Source of the DNA: Podospora comata
Lineage: Eukaryota; Ascomycota; Sordariomycetes; Sordariales; Podosporaceae
Direction of reading: 5' to 3'
DNA length: 64,000 nucleotides
Assembly (NCBI GenBank): GCA_017354895.1
Contig: CP071493.1
Coordinates: forward strand, 6,944,001-7,008,000
The notes beneath the pieces were generated by a model. That model was not told the origin of the DNA, ran no database searches, and saw only the letters and a list, made by a program, of their open reading frames with translations. Below, piece by piece: positions 36,930 to 47,300 of this stretch. The first letter of the stretch is position 1; each line of letters begins with the position of its first letter. The translations under genes were made by a program, and so were the position numbers.

Positions 36930-37205
36930 TCACATGAATAGCCGTGTAAACACGCTCACGAAAACCCAGGTTAGAACCTCTGCATGAGGGCATGGTGCTC
37001 CAGGTGCGGTGTTTGGTGGTCCAGTGTTGTTGTGGTGGGTATCATTGTTGTGATGATGGTGATGCCAGCCCGAGACCAACCTACCGACGAGGCTGGTTGC
37101 GTTGAGTGTCATCTTGAACAAGGCAGGACTTGTGCTGGCGTGTTCGGAGTTGTAGTTGGTGAAAAGATCGACGAGGGTCTTCTTGTAATAGAATCGCTTG
37201 GTATT
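36930..37205 (-). other. Minus-strand exon-like segment, unrecognised
   Basis: The frame reads KRFYYKKTLVDLFTNYNSEH, then SPALFKMTLNATSL, and continues into a His/Asn-rich stretch (GWHHHHHNND) before a stop at 36930. Its composition is protein-like, but there is no suitable start, and upstream splice sites are ambiguous. It may be the 3' exon of a gene whose earlier part is the frame at 37511-37269. Confidence 0.25.
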
Positions 37206-37268
37206 CTACTGACCACCTGTCGTAAGTTGATTCAATGGGATCCTTGTTATGTTGAGCACAGTTGACTG

Positions 37269-37511
37269 TTAGCTATCATGCAACAGTGGGCAGAACACGT
37301 CTACGTTAAACCTGTGGGGAGACACTTGATCAGAACCCTGACGGCTAAAACATGAAAATTCAAGAAATTTTTGAGATGGAAGATTAGGGCAAGCTTCCTG
37401 ACTTGGAAGAATCAGAGATGATGGCTTCAATCCGATGTTGACAAAGGTTGTCTTGGCATTCAGGGGGTCATGGGCAGCTTGTGCTCCCGCCCACACGGCA
37501 CAAGATAACAC
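37269..37511 (-). other. Exon-like segment, copy B of a duplicated pair
   Basis: The frame contains LSCAVWAGAQAAHDPLNA, which resembles the end of a signal peptide, then KTTFVNIGLKPSSL. The core (37413-37469) matches copy A at 38352-38408 at 44 of 57 positions by hand count, without gaps. The 14 of 19 identical residues include three codons that differ silently. No recognised domain. Confidence 0.35.
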
Positions 37512-37803
37512 TGTCTGAGAAAACCCTGCCCGCTGTTTTGCTTCGCAAGGTTATCGAGCGCAAAACCTGGTCGACCAACCGTGGCAAACAATGGCCAGGT
37601 GGCTGTTGATGTTCATCGCCGCTGGAAACAAGCTTCACTTCAATTAGGTACCGATAACAAGAATCTAACTTTTTCCAGGATCGATATTACGGTAGACCAG
37701 AGAAAGCATATCGCACTGATAAACATACAGTACATCGAGGAAACTGCGCTCCCTCTCATATCTTTCCAGCAACCCCAACCTTTCCTTCTCCCGCCTACGG
37801 TCT

Positions 37804-38122
37804 TTAGTTGGCCCATCCGCCTCCCAGTAAAAGAAACAAGGGAATAATGGCGAGGGTAGTTATGACAACGGCGTCAAGCATAGCCGGTTTTATTGGTGTG
37901 CCTGCAAAATGCGAGGGGAGGTAGCTGTTGGTTTGACCCCCAGCAGATATCCTTTCGGGGCTTGATTGGGAGAGTTTACTTGCCGAATCTGGCTTTGATG
38001 AAAAGAGCGGCGCCAAGGGTGAGGCAGATCCAAGAGAAAAGGAACCCGAGAATGAAAAACCTAGAGGCGGGCATGTCAAGTATGGTGTTCGATGTTTGGG
38101 CTGTATGGACATTGAGCGGCAT
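37804..38122 (-). CDS. Small two-TM membrane protein, unrecognised
   Basis: Two exons (38122-37980 and 37924-37804) with a 55-nt GTAAAC..ACAG intron join in phase to give 87 aa. Helix 1 is FFILGFLFSWICLTLGAALF. The splice then yields KARFGNYLPSHFAGTPIKP, and helix 2 is AVVITTLAIIPLFLLLGGGW, ending AN-stop. The ATG at 38122 is the first in frame, but the frame is open upstream to about 38212 through a Thr/Ser-rich stretch, so a further 5' exon, possibly including copy A of the duplicated segment, may exist. The hydrophobic helices and in-phase splice argue for a real gene. The function is unknown. Confidence 0.5.
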
Positions 38123-38990
38123 CGGAGTTGAAACTGATGAAGTGGTCGTGGTGAGGGGTGGGCTTAATATGCTGAGGACTTCACTGGCCAGCTGCAGAGT
38201 CGTAGACAGAAGTTACACCGCACATAGGTCAGTTTCCAAGTTTGCCGCAATCAAGGTACCATGATACCGTGGTCAGGAGCTGTTGTCGAGAGGCCTTTTG
38301 CGACTAAAACTATTCAAATGAACAAAACGACTGGGGCCAAAGTTGCCCGCTCAGTGGTGATGGCTTCAGTCCAATGTTGACAAATGTGGGTCCGGCACTC
38401 AGGGGGCGAGCCCGCGACTGGTGCTGTCAAACTCGACACAGCCCCTTACGTGCTAAGTAGGTACCTAAGAAGACTTCGACATTCTGAAGAATCTTCTTTC
38501 ACTTTGTTCCCATCTTCACGTCAAGTTGGTTGGAGAAACTACCGCCGTTTGAGGGAGCACCATGTGACGGGGCTATGGTTGGTCACCGGAGGGTACCCAA
38601 GCAGCAAAGAGGAGCAGACATTTCAAGGCACAGAAATTGTCCCGGACAATGCGACCAGCGATATCTACCAGCAAGTTTCCTTCTCGGTTTTGAATTAGTC
38701 TACCAGCTATAGAATAGTAACCGCCGTGTCGTGTCTGGTTCGATTAAAATTGAAATTCTCGAGGTAGTTGGAAATTGAAGCACTTTTTATCAATCAAAAG
38801 AATCTCATTCAGCTGCCCTTTTTATCTAAACCTACTCAAATACGGCGCCTGGCAGTGTCAGCAGAACACCACACATGCCAGAACGCAGCAGATTTCGGCC
38901 GCAAGCAAACAATCAACACCAACCGCATAACCAGTTGATAGATACCAGTCCTTGACCCCCTAGAACATGTCGCACCCTTAAGTCTCACTT
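38123..38990. other. Region with copy A of the duplicated exon-like segment; otherwise no gene seen
   Basis: The minus-strand frame at about 38450-38310 reads ARPLSAGPTFVNIGLKPSPL and stops at 38310. Its core at 38352-38408 is the partner of 37413-37469. The rest shows no convincing coding sequence. Confidence 0.4.
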
Positions 38991-39000
38991 CCCTACGAAC

Positions 39001-39748
39001 TTGGCTTCTCAAACGCCCATCTCCAACAACCCAACCGCCTACACCAGCCCACCCTCACCTTGGCACCCCTCCCAGTCAACTCAGCCCTCCCCACCCCCAA
39101 CTCCAACCCTACCAGAAGATCGGCCCTTTTACAGAAGAAGACGTTTTCATGCTCATATCAGCATCCTCACCTGGTGGTGCCCCTGGGTATGCCTAAGCTT
39201 GTTCATATTTGTAATAGAGTGTATGTTTTTTTCATTATTTTTTATTTTTATTAGGTAAATTAACTCACCCAACCTCCAGGGTCCTGCTTTTACTACACCA
39301 TCCTCCCCCGTCATAGACGTAACCCCCAGCGAACACTGGTACACCAACCCCCCCTGTGTCGCTATCAAGTGGGTCTCCGGTCTTATCCTCGTTGAGCTCG
39401 TCTTTGCGGGCCTCATAGTGATAATTTTATTCGCGTGCTATGATGCAAGGGAGTTTTTTCAGATACTTTTCCGGGGTATGGACAAGGGGGATCGGAGGCG
39501 GTGGAACTACGTGATCGAGGAGGGGGAGGAGAGAACAACACCGGGGCTGGGCACAATAATCGTCGCGCAGTGGTGTCTAGCGGGGGGGGTATACTTTCTG
39601 CGAGACTACGGTCAAGGGCGCCGGTCTGACGCTTTTGTCTTCTGCGGGGGAGGCTGCAGACGGGCAGGATGTTGGGATGGGGACGAGGAGGGCCAGGACG
39701 GTTTAGTGCCCCTGATGAAAACAGGGTCATGGGGACAAAGTTTTGTAT
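39001..39748 (+). CDS. Possible two-exon membrane protein, start unresolved
   Basis: A Pro/Thr-rich open frame ending at the donor TGG|GTATGC (39188) can join at CCTCCAG (39281), after a branch-like ACTCAC, to a frame reading VIDVTPSEHWYTNPPCVAIK. A long hydrophobic helix (WVSGLILVELVFAGLIVIIL) and FACYDAREFFQILF follow, to a stop at 39748. In the first exon the frame that fits phase-wise begins with TTG. Another frame there looks equally protein-like (QKIGPFTEEDVFMLISA) and would need the later acceptor at CCCCCAG|CGAAC. The 3' half is G-rich and less convincing. Probably a real membrane-protein gene, but the model is provisional. Confidence 0.35.
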
Positions 39749-39789
39749 AGATCGTGTTTGAAGACAAGGCAAAAAACCAAGTGGAAAGA

Positions 39790-40882
39790 CTATCGCCTCA
39801 CACACAAATCACTCCTTAGAATCCACTTTTCCCCTGCCGTGACTTCTTTTCCTTCGTGGAGCATGCAATCGTCGCCGTGTTTATGTAACAGCAACATGCC
39901 CGTCTCAGGGCTGATGGGCATGGCTTCTTTCTTGGGTTGTCGATCGTTTGGGTAGAACACTGTTTCGCCTCCTACGCAACCGTCGGTGGAGGAGGTGAGG
40001 TAGAGGAGAAGGGTCCAGGTGGTTTTGACTGGTAGAGAGGGGTTCTCAGGGGTAGAAAGGGTTAGGTTGTTTGAGTCGTCATCTGGGAAGTGCTGTCAGT
40101 CAACTTCCTCAAGGGTCTGGCCAAGAGCGGCTCCCAAGTCCGAGGACAGGGAGAAGAGGTTGTGATGATGTGGTGATTGTCTTGGATATGATGTGGTGAT
40201 CGTCGTTTGTGGTTCGAGATGGAAAAAGAAACGACAGAGTTGCGGTTGTGTCGATCTTTTAGGCGAACTCGGTTCGTGCATGTCTCACTAGACCACCCTT
40301 TCTTTGTGTGGGAAAAACTGGCGATTGGACCAGGATTTGGATGGGAAATATATGCATGACATGACTTACAATGCGCATCAAAAAACTGTCCAGGCGTGTA
40401 CCGGTAGACTCTGATATTCGGATTCAACCCTACGACTTCCCCTCCCCTGATTCACAGCATGTCAGTATCACATCATATTCTAGGCTATGTCTCACAGAGG
40501 CTCACCACAAATGAGCCAGATCCGGATTGTCCAGAACGGCCTCCTTCAGCCCGGTTTCGCTCCATAATCTTTCTGCAAAGAGTGGGTCCTGGACCTGGAA
40601 CCTGTCATTTACCCTGACGGCCATCCCCCGCTTGGGTTTGCCTGGGGTTGTAGTCAGGGGAAGGGTCCGCAGGAACGAGACATAGTCACGGCACAGGTTC
40701 TTGGGGAAGAATGACCGGAGGACGACGACTTTGTCCTGGATCGGGGAATCAAAGTCGAGGCTGACTACCGGTAGAGGCGGTCTAAACACCGGCCAGTCAG
40801 GGGGCGTCTGTTGGGCGGTGGTGGTGGCGGCGGCGGGGGAGGAAGAGGGGGTTTGCTTCTTGGGGTGCTTGTCTTTTGCCAT
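39790..40882 (-). CDS. 2-oxoglutarate/Fe(II) oxygenase, prolyl-4-hydroxylase type
   Basis: Three exons (40882-40506, 40446-40370 and 40082-39790; introns of 59 and 287 nt) give 248 aa. The ATG at 40882 is used rather than the upstream TTG-initiated extension. The double-stranded beta-helix contains NPNIRVYRYTPGQFFDAHYD, giving the metal ligands His151 and Asp153. The distal ligand His227 is in CMLHEGKEV, and Lys237 (AGEKWILRSDL) is the likely 2-oxoglutarate anchor. WTLLLYLTS and CVGGETVFY are family strand motifs. All catalytic residues are therefore present. There is no signal peptide, so it is probably cytosolic or nuclear rather than a collagen-type ER enzyme. The substrate is unknown. It is divergent from AIM11, 810 bp apart. 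Confidence 0.88.
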
Positions 40883-41692
40883 GATGGACAGTAGTGGACG
40901 GTGGCAGACGGATTGGCTTCCTCTAGTGCCGTGCCGATGAAGGTGACACGTCAAGTCAAGAGACAATGGCTGACAGTTGGGTGATAGTAATTGGCTGGTA
41001 GAGTGTCTTCGGTGTCGTTATGGCGATTGCTTGTCCGAGATGGCTGCTGTGTGCATTAGCATGTCGTCTGATATCTGAGCAGCGGCATGCATGTAGCGAC
41101 CCGGCGCGCTTCCCAGTTTTCCAAGGATGTCCCATTCCGGACCATTGGTCTACCCAAGCATGTCTCACTTCTCAGCCTCTGAGACTGCAGGTGGCTCTAG
41201 TTGGTGACACTGTTCGTTGACTGACAGGAGGAACGGCAGGGGAACATCCTATTGGGGGATGGGATATGCCTGGCAGCTTGTGGCGTGTCAATTGTCTCAT
41301 AGAGAGAGGGGGGGGAGGAAAGAGAGATGTGTACCTGGGGTGTGCCACGACCAAAGGGACAACCGACGAGAGTGGTGAGATGCTCGTACCCTTGTTACTG
41401 GTGCCATAGTTCACGAACGAGGTCGATCTGAGGTCGATTCCAGCGGTTGCGCCAAGGCGCCTCGATAACGTTAAATGCATCGCCCCGCGAAATAGCACGC
41501 CAGGGAACAGGGGGTGACAGCGCCAGCCAATGACAGGCCAAGACATTCCGAGACATCAGACCAATCTTTTCCAAAGCTCCAACGACAGCTTTTCAGAACT
41601 CACATCCACACCATCGACAAATCGCGACGCTGTGTCCATTCTTTTTCTGGGGCTGTCGGTCCGTCTCTCCTTTCGCCTTCTCCCGCTCCCAA
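40883..41692. promoter_or_regulatory. Divergent promoter region, P4H-like / AIM11
   Basis: The 810 nt between two divergent ATGs must carry both promoters. No specific factor site was identified with confidence. Confidence 0.5.
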
Positions 41693-42433
41693 ATGCCGCT
41701 CCTCAGTTTCCTCGCCAGTAAGCTGCTCGGCGTCGAGCCAGCCTCGGAACAGGCAAAGAAACCACAGAATCTCAATGTATCAACAACAGCAACAACAACA
41801 ACAACAACAACAGCAACAGCGGTGCCTTCAACGGCAAGCCCCACTGGCCCACAACCGGTGCCCACATCCGCACCGACACCACCATCAGACAAAGCTACGG
41901 CGCCAGCTCCATCACCGAGACTAAGCCAGCCCTATGAGCGACCGCCATACCCCCCTGTCTTTTCGGAACGCTCGCTCCGGCAAATGGGCTTGATGGCCGC
42001 CGGCGGTGGCTTTCTGGCCCTCTCCATCCTCGTCACAAGACGGGCCATTGCCAGGCAGATGATCATGTCCCGGCTCAAGTACTACTCATCCAACCCAATA
42101 GCGCTGCCGTCGCAGCCGTTGAAGAAGGATCCCTTGATTGCCTTCACCGCCCTGAACTATGCAACTCTGAATACCATGGCCTTTGGCATCATGTTTGTGG
42201 GAGGGTTGTCGTGGGCATTCAACATCTCGACTCTGGAAGAGCTGAGACAAGCCTCGCAGTACTCCATGGCCCGGTCCATCAGCTCGGCCATGGGAGGTGA
42301 GGAGGACAAGGAAGCCGAGAAGGAGCTCGTCGAGTGGATGGCAAAGCAGCTCAACATGGATCTGCCCAAGAAACCAGAAGATGGATCGCCGGCATCACCT
42401 CCGGCGGATGATAAGCCAACCAAGACACCCTGA
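41693..42433 (+). CDS. AIM11: Altered inheritance of mitochondria protein 11 family
   Basis: Single-exon ATG frame of 246 aa. The N-terminus (MPLLSFLASKLLGVE) leads into a Thr/Pro-rich linker encoded partly by a CAA-type repeat (41776-41822). The conserved core has two membrane helices, RQMGLMAAGGGFLALSILVT and TMAFGIMFVGGLSWAFNIS, separated by the family block RLKYYSSNPIALPSQP and DPLIAFTALNYATLNT. The acidic and Pro-rich tail is variable in the family. AIM11 is a small mitochondrial membrane protein that affects mitochondrial inheritance in yeast. Its biochemical role is not known. Confidence 0.85.
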   Translation: MPLLSFLASKLLGVEPASEQAKKPQNLNVSTTATTTTTTTATAVPSTASPTGPQPVPTSAPTPPSDKATAPAPSPRLSQPYERPPYPPVFSERSLRQMGLMAAGGGFLALSILVTRRAIARQMIMSRLKYYSSNPIALPSQPLKKDPLIAFTALNYATLNTMAFGIMFVGGLSWAFNISTLEELRQASQYSMARSISSAMGGEEDKEAEKELVEWMAKQLNMDLPKKPEDGSPASPPADDKPTKTP

Positions 42434-42896
42434 TGGACAGCCAGCTTGGAAAGGATTGGCTCTGAAGGGGGAAAAAAATATCAACAACAGCACAACGCCA
42501 GTGTAAAATCTAGCCTGGGCTGTACGATAGATCTTTTTCCGATGTAGATGGTCTAACGGCACACACACATAACGAGCCGAAGGGTCAGCCACATACGCCC
42601 TCGTCATGCAGGCGTGCATGCTTGAATCAGGAAAACGCAGCTGTTAGATCAATCCATCTCGACTCTCCTGACGCCATCTTCCCGCTCTTGCATTTTTCCA
42701 TGTCGTGTGCCATGTCGGGTACCGCACTCGTCTTATAAATATGCCCCATCATGGCCCTGCTGTCTGTCAGTTCCCGTTTTGTCTGGACCATCCAGCCTCT
42801 CTGCTACACATATCCTTTCTAGGTGGGATCTTGCTTTTTTATTCTGGTGATATCCTGCTATTGGATCCTTGTTTGATTTGGAAACACATTCTCGCC
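42434..42896. other. Intergenic region, 0.46 kb
   Basis: AIM11 3' flank and the promoter of the next gene. The frame of that gene is open upstream to 42741 with another ATG, so part of this interval could be coding if the upstream ATG is used. Confidence 0.5.
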
Positions 42897-44198
42897 ATGT
42901 CACCCTTTGAAATTCGAGTCCATTGCTACACCCTCGAAAGCCCCAGCAATGAGCACCACCACCTCGAATCCCCGATCAACATTCTCTCTTCGTTGACTGC
43001 CGATCCCCCACCCAGCCATATCATCACTCGAGCAAGAGGAGGAACTCGCGACAACCACGTCGCCTACATCTCCATCTCTTCGCTCACCGTGACCCAGCCT
43101 TTTGAGCGTCGGTCATACTGCCATGGAATTGTGGAGTCTGACAGCCCTTGGCCGAGTGAAAAGGGGGACAAGGTCTGGCTGAGAAGCGATATACCGTTGC
43201 TGGTGGGGCATAAAGGGGTACCGGTGTATAACATCACCAAGGGCGTGTGTTGCGAGGTTTGGTATGCCAGCGTTCGTTCCTTCCAGTTCCCACCCTGACT
43301 AGCTGGTTCCTTCCTGTCGTTTGCTCCCCTCACCCTTGCTCCTTCCCACATTCATGTGTGGCTCCTTCCCACATTCATGTGTGGCTCCTTCCCACATTCA
43401 TGTGTGGCTCCTTCCCACATTCATGTGTGGCTCCTTCCCACATTCATGTGTGGCTCCTTCCCACATTCATGTGTGGCCCCTTCCGCCAGTGCTGTTTCAA
43501 GCCGTGGCTCCTGCCCACATTATCACCCCTTTAAACACATATTGGCACATTTACCCCTTTGACACATTTCCACATTCCCACGTTCCCCCCGTCCCCCCTT
43601 TTCAACCGGCACAACCCCCCGCCCTCCACTTCCCGCCCAATATCACTTTGAAACATCGACATCTCTCTGACAAACCTCTGTTCAACAACCAGGATCGACA
43701 GCGTCGGCTGGCGCTGGGACAAACAGTCCATCTCATCCGCACCACAAGCCAGACGCCCCGACCCAAGGAAGCTGATCCTAGCAGGACCGGCAAGGAACGG
43801 GGGTGTAGGAACCGGTATCATGAGCAGGGATGACGACAGCGCGGCAAAGATGCAGATGGTGATTATCTCTGCCGGGGAAGGGTCTCCAACGCGAGATGAG
43901 GGAAAGATTCAAGGCGGTCAGGTGTTACGGGGTGGGTATCACCACCACCACCACCAGCAACAAACTCAAAACCAGATTCGGTGTCTAACCGTCAGGGAGC
44001 TGGAGGAGGGGTGGGAGGATGTCATTGGGAAGAGGGTAAGTTTCCTACCTACCTACGCGGAACACAATATTTTGGACGTGAGAAAAGGGGCTAACATTGT
44101 GTTGTTGGTAGGGCACCCTTCTGGCCTCGGGGTCGAATAATGGGGGTGAGAATGTCAAGGTCAAAAGGAGGGCGGTGGTGAAGAAGATGCCAATGTAA
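42897..44198 (+). CDS. Unrecognised protein with minisatellite-bearing intron
   Basis: Three exons (42897-43261, 43693-44035 and 44112-44198) give 264 aa. Intron 1 is 431 nt. Its junction (GTT TG|GTATGC .. CAACCAG|G) restores EVWIDSVGWRWDKQS in phase. Intron 2 is 76 nt, joining GKR to GTLLASGSNN. The protein starts MSPFEIRVHCYTLESP, has a globular-looking middle (VAYISISSLTVTQPFERRSY, then DKVWLRSDIP) and a His/Gln run (HHHHHQQQ). It ends in a basic tail, KVKRRAVVKKMPM. It has no signal peptide or membrane helix from this start. An upstream ATG at 42741 would add a hydrophobic leader. It ends 158 nt from the convergent coiled-coil gene. Function unknown. Confidence 0.65.
43347..43484 (+). repeat. 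23-nt minisatellite, six units, inside intron 1
   Basis: Six near-identical copies of a 23-nt unit (core CCACATTCATGTGTGG then CTCCTTC). Each unit contains a CCACA/TGTGG inverted pair around a 6-nt loop. 23 is not a multiple of three, which fits an intronic location. Confidence 0.92.
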
Positions 44199-44355
44199 AA
44201 ATGCCACAGTGAAGATTTGATATAAAGGGAAGCTAGTAGTTGACATAATCTTTTGTAAAAGCCACTTCCATCAAACAGTGACAAAACCCAAAACAAATGA
44301 CATCAAACTCCATTCCCCAACTCCAAAAAGACCCGTACAAAAGAAAAGCTTTCCA

Positions 44356-47300
44356 TCAAGCTCTTAGCAACCCAGGACTCTGCTCACTCACCCCGCTCAC
44401 CCCCGTCCTGTCAGCCCAGGTGATATCCACCACCGCCCTCTCCGTATCCCACGGCACAACGCTCGCCCACCTCGGCCACCACCTCACAAAAACTCTGTTC
44501 ACCGCCCTGGCCAGGGCACTGACCGGAAACGCGAACACCCCCCAGTTTGCCCACGCCGCCGCCCTCGTATTTTTGCTAGCAAACGGCTCGAGCATATCAT
44601 TGACGAATGCCCTCCTCCAGTTGTTATTTGACAGCCAGATCCGCCGTTCTTGGTCCAGCGCTAGATACAGCACCGAGGAGAAAACAGTCGTGAGGATAGA
44701 CAGGCAAATGATAAGCGAGGCGGGGGAAGCAGTATGGGTAGATAACTTGAAGCGTGTCGGTCTGGGAGGGGGGGGAGGAAAGGATGCATCGTCGGCAACA
44801 GAGGGGGCGGGGGTGGGGGTTTTCCGGAAGGCAAAGGGGTCGACTGGGGGGGTTTCTTCCGTCTTCGCTTGTGGCTCTGGCTTGGGGGGAGGACCGCCAT
44901 CGCGGCGCATGGGGAATTCGGTACTTTCTGACCTCTCGTGCACGTCGGAAGCGGAGGCTCTTCTGAAGGGGTTGGAGAAGGAGTCCAGGGAGGGGATGTA
45001 CGATGCTGTGGAGAGGCGGCGCGGTGGGGATGAGCGTTCACTCCTCGGACTCGGGACGATGGTGGGGGTTCTGGGACGGGAGGGGGGGACTTTGGTCGAG
45101 CTGGTGGGGGGGGAAGGGATGTTGAAGGTAGGAGGGGTGAAGGTAGGGGGGTGGTAGTTTTCGGCGTAATTTTTGGGGAAGAAGCGCCAGTGGATGTACC
45201 TGAACAAGTATTTCACCCAGGCGAAGGCGTAGCCGACCATGTCGAAGGGGGTGGTGAGGATGAGGAGGATGGTGGAGTAGAACTCTGCTGGGGCGGAGAG
45301 GGCAAAGAGGATGACCCAGAGGAAGGAGGTCAAGATATGGCAGATGACGGTGGGGACGGTGGTGGAGGCGGAAAAGACACCATGGCCGTGGTGGCCTTGA
45401 CAAGTACGGCGGCTTCGTCGGGTTGATGTGCGGCTGCTCGCCAGTGAAGGGTCGTCGGGCTTCACTGGTTGCGTTTCCGCGTTGGTGCCCTCTTCAATGA
45501 CGGTCACCATCTGACCATGCCCGCAACAGCCGTCACTGAGGGCATTGTAATACAGCTTTGGCGCGAAGTACTTGAGCAGGGAGCAGAAACAAGCCGCTTC
45601 GGCGTGTTTGCTGTGGGTTTTGGTAGAGTAAAGATGCATCACCTTTTCCCGAATCAGAGACTCAATACGCCGGCGGCGGGTGGCGTATTGATCTTCAACA
45701 GCATCCTGGTTGACGAGGATGTTGGTAGTGACGACTTCGAGCGGCGACTTGAGCGTGTCTTTGAGAGACAGGTCCTCGACAGGGTCGTGACGGAGAATTT
45801 TCCTGAGTCGTCTCACACGGGCCTCAAGTAGAATCTTATCGTCCATGTCATTCCTGTCGGCGATCTTCTTCTTGAGTGTCTTGATCAGCTGCTTGAGCGG
45901 TTCAATATAATCAGGTTTGAAAACATCGTCCACCCATTCGCTGTAGTCATTGACCCATTTCTCGAGCTCGTTGGTGATCCCACTCAACTTGACCTCGCGC
46001 TTGATGACTGGGGCAACCTCCCATACCAGATCCTCAAAATAGTCTGCGCTTCTGCCGCTGTCCAGATGTCGCTTTACGCAGCCGTCGACGTAGAACTCCT
46101 CCTCTGTCGAAAGTTTCGTTCCCAGCAGTTCCGTCTCAAGCTCATTATACCTGGTTCTCAGCTCGTCTCCTTCTTCGTGTCTCTTGATCACCACCTCCAG
46201 AGCATCCGCGAACTTGGACGTAAGATAGCGCTCATATTCTATCGTGCCCTTCCGGGCCTCGATTTGCGAGGCGATACCCTGTTTGCATTCTTGCAACCAG
46301 TTCAAGCACAGGGCCGCGTCCCAGCCCGGGTTGACGCATAACTGAAATTCCTTGTACGCTCTACAAACGTAGAAAAGCTCGTGTTCCTTCCGGCTAGTGG
46401 GGGCGAGAAGAGTATAAGGGGGCTGCCCGGTGACCTCGAAAATTTTCTTTAAAGCCGTCTTCATCTCTGGCTCGTATCGTTGGAGCAAGGGTTTCAGGAA
46501 TGAGTTGTCTGGCTTTCGATTGTCTTCATCGGTAACCATAGTGACGTGTCCCAAGATTGTGATGAACCCTTCAAGCACCTTGTATAGATCAGGGTTGAAA
46601 CGATCGTCGAACGGGAAATCCTCTTCAGGACCACGGGGAGTTGAGGGGGAGGAGCCACTGGAAGCTATGGAAGGTGATTTGGCGTGGGATTCCTTGGGCA
46701 CTGAGGGCTTTGGAGCCTCTGGAGACTTTTTAGCATCGCGGGGTGACTGCGGCTCCCGGGGTGGGGATGAAAGAGCACTCTTCGGCGATGGAGAATTCCC
46801 CTCCTCAGACGCGCGTATGACCGCTTCGAGCTTTGGAAGATTCGCAGCATGAACGGTGCTTATCTCATGCTCGAATGGATAAGAGTTAGGAGGTGTCTCT
46901 GGATCCCCCGTTTTCTCGATGTCAGTACATATAACCTGTCGAATGGGAGATGGGATACTCACCCGGTGCATTCTTTTCAGGCTCGTCCACGAAAACCAGG
47001 TTAGGCGGTGCCTTCCTCTGCGTCACACGTCTGCCCGTTATCAGCGGCAACCGTTCTTCCCTTGGCTTCTTTGAAGGAGTCACGGGCTCGGGCTTGCGCC
47101 TGGAATCCTTCTCCGCAGTGTCTTTCCGTCGGTACTGATGCTGTAGCCGTTCAATGCTGGATGCAATCATATCTCCCTCGTGCCTCAGAGCAGTAGGCGA
47201 CCCAAGGCCGGACCGCACGCGGGACCGCCACCCAAGAAGCATCTCGTTGAGCCCTTCCAGTTCTTTGATCATGTTCCGAGCCGCATCACGAGTTTCTTTT

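Noticed and set aside
44297-45157. 286-codon plus-strand ORF starting with ATG
   Set aside because: It lies entirely antisense to the 3' part of the coiled-coil membrane gene and has Gly/Val-rich shadow composition.
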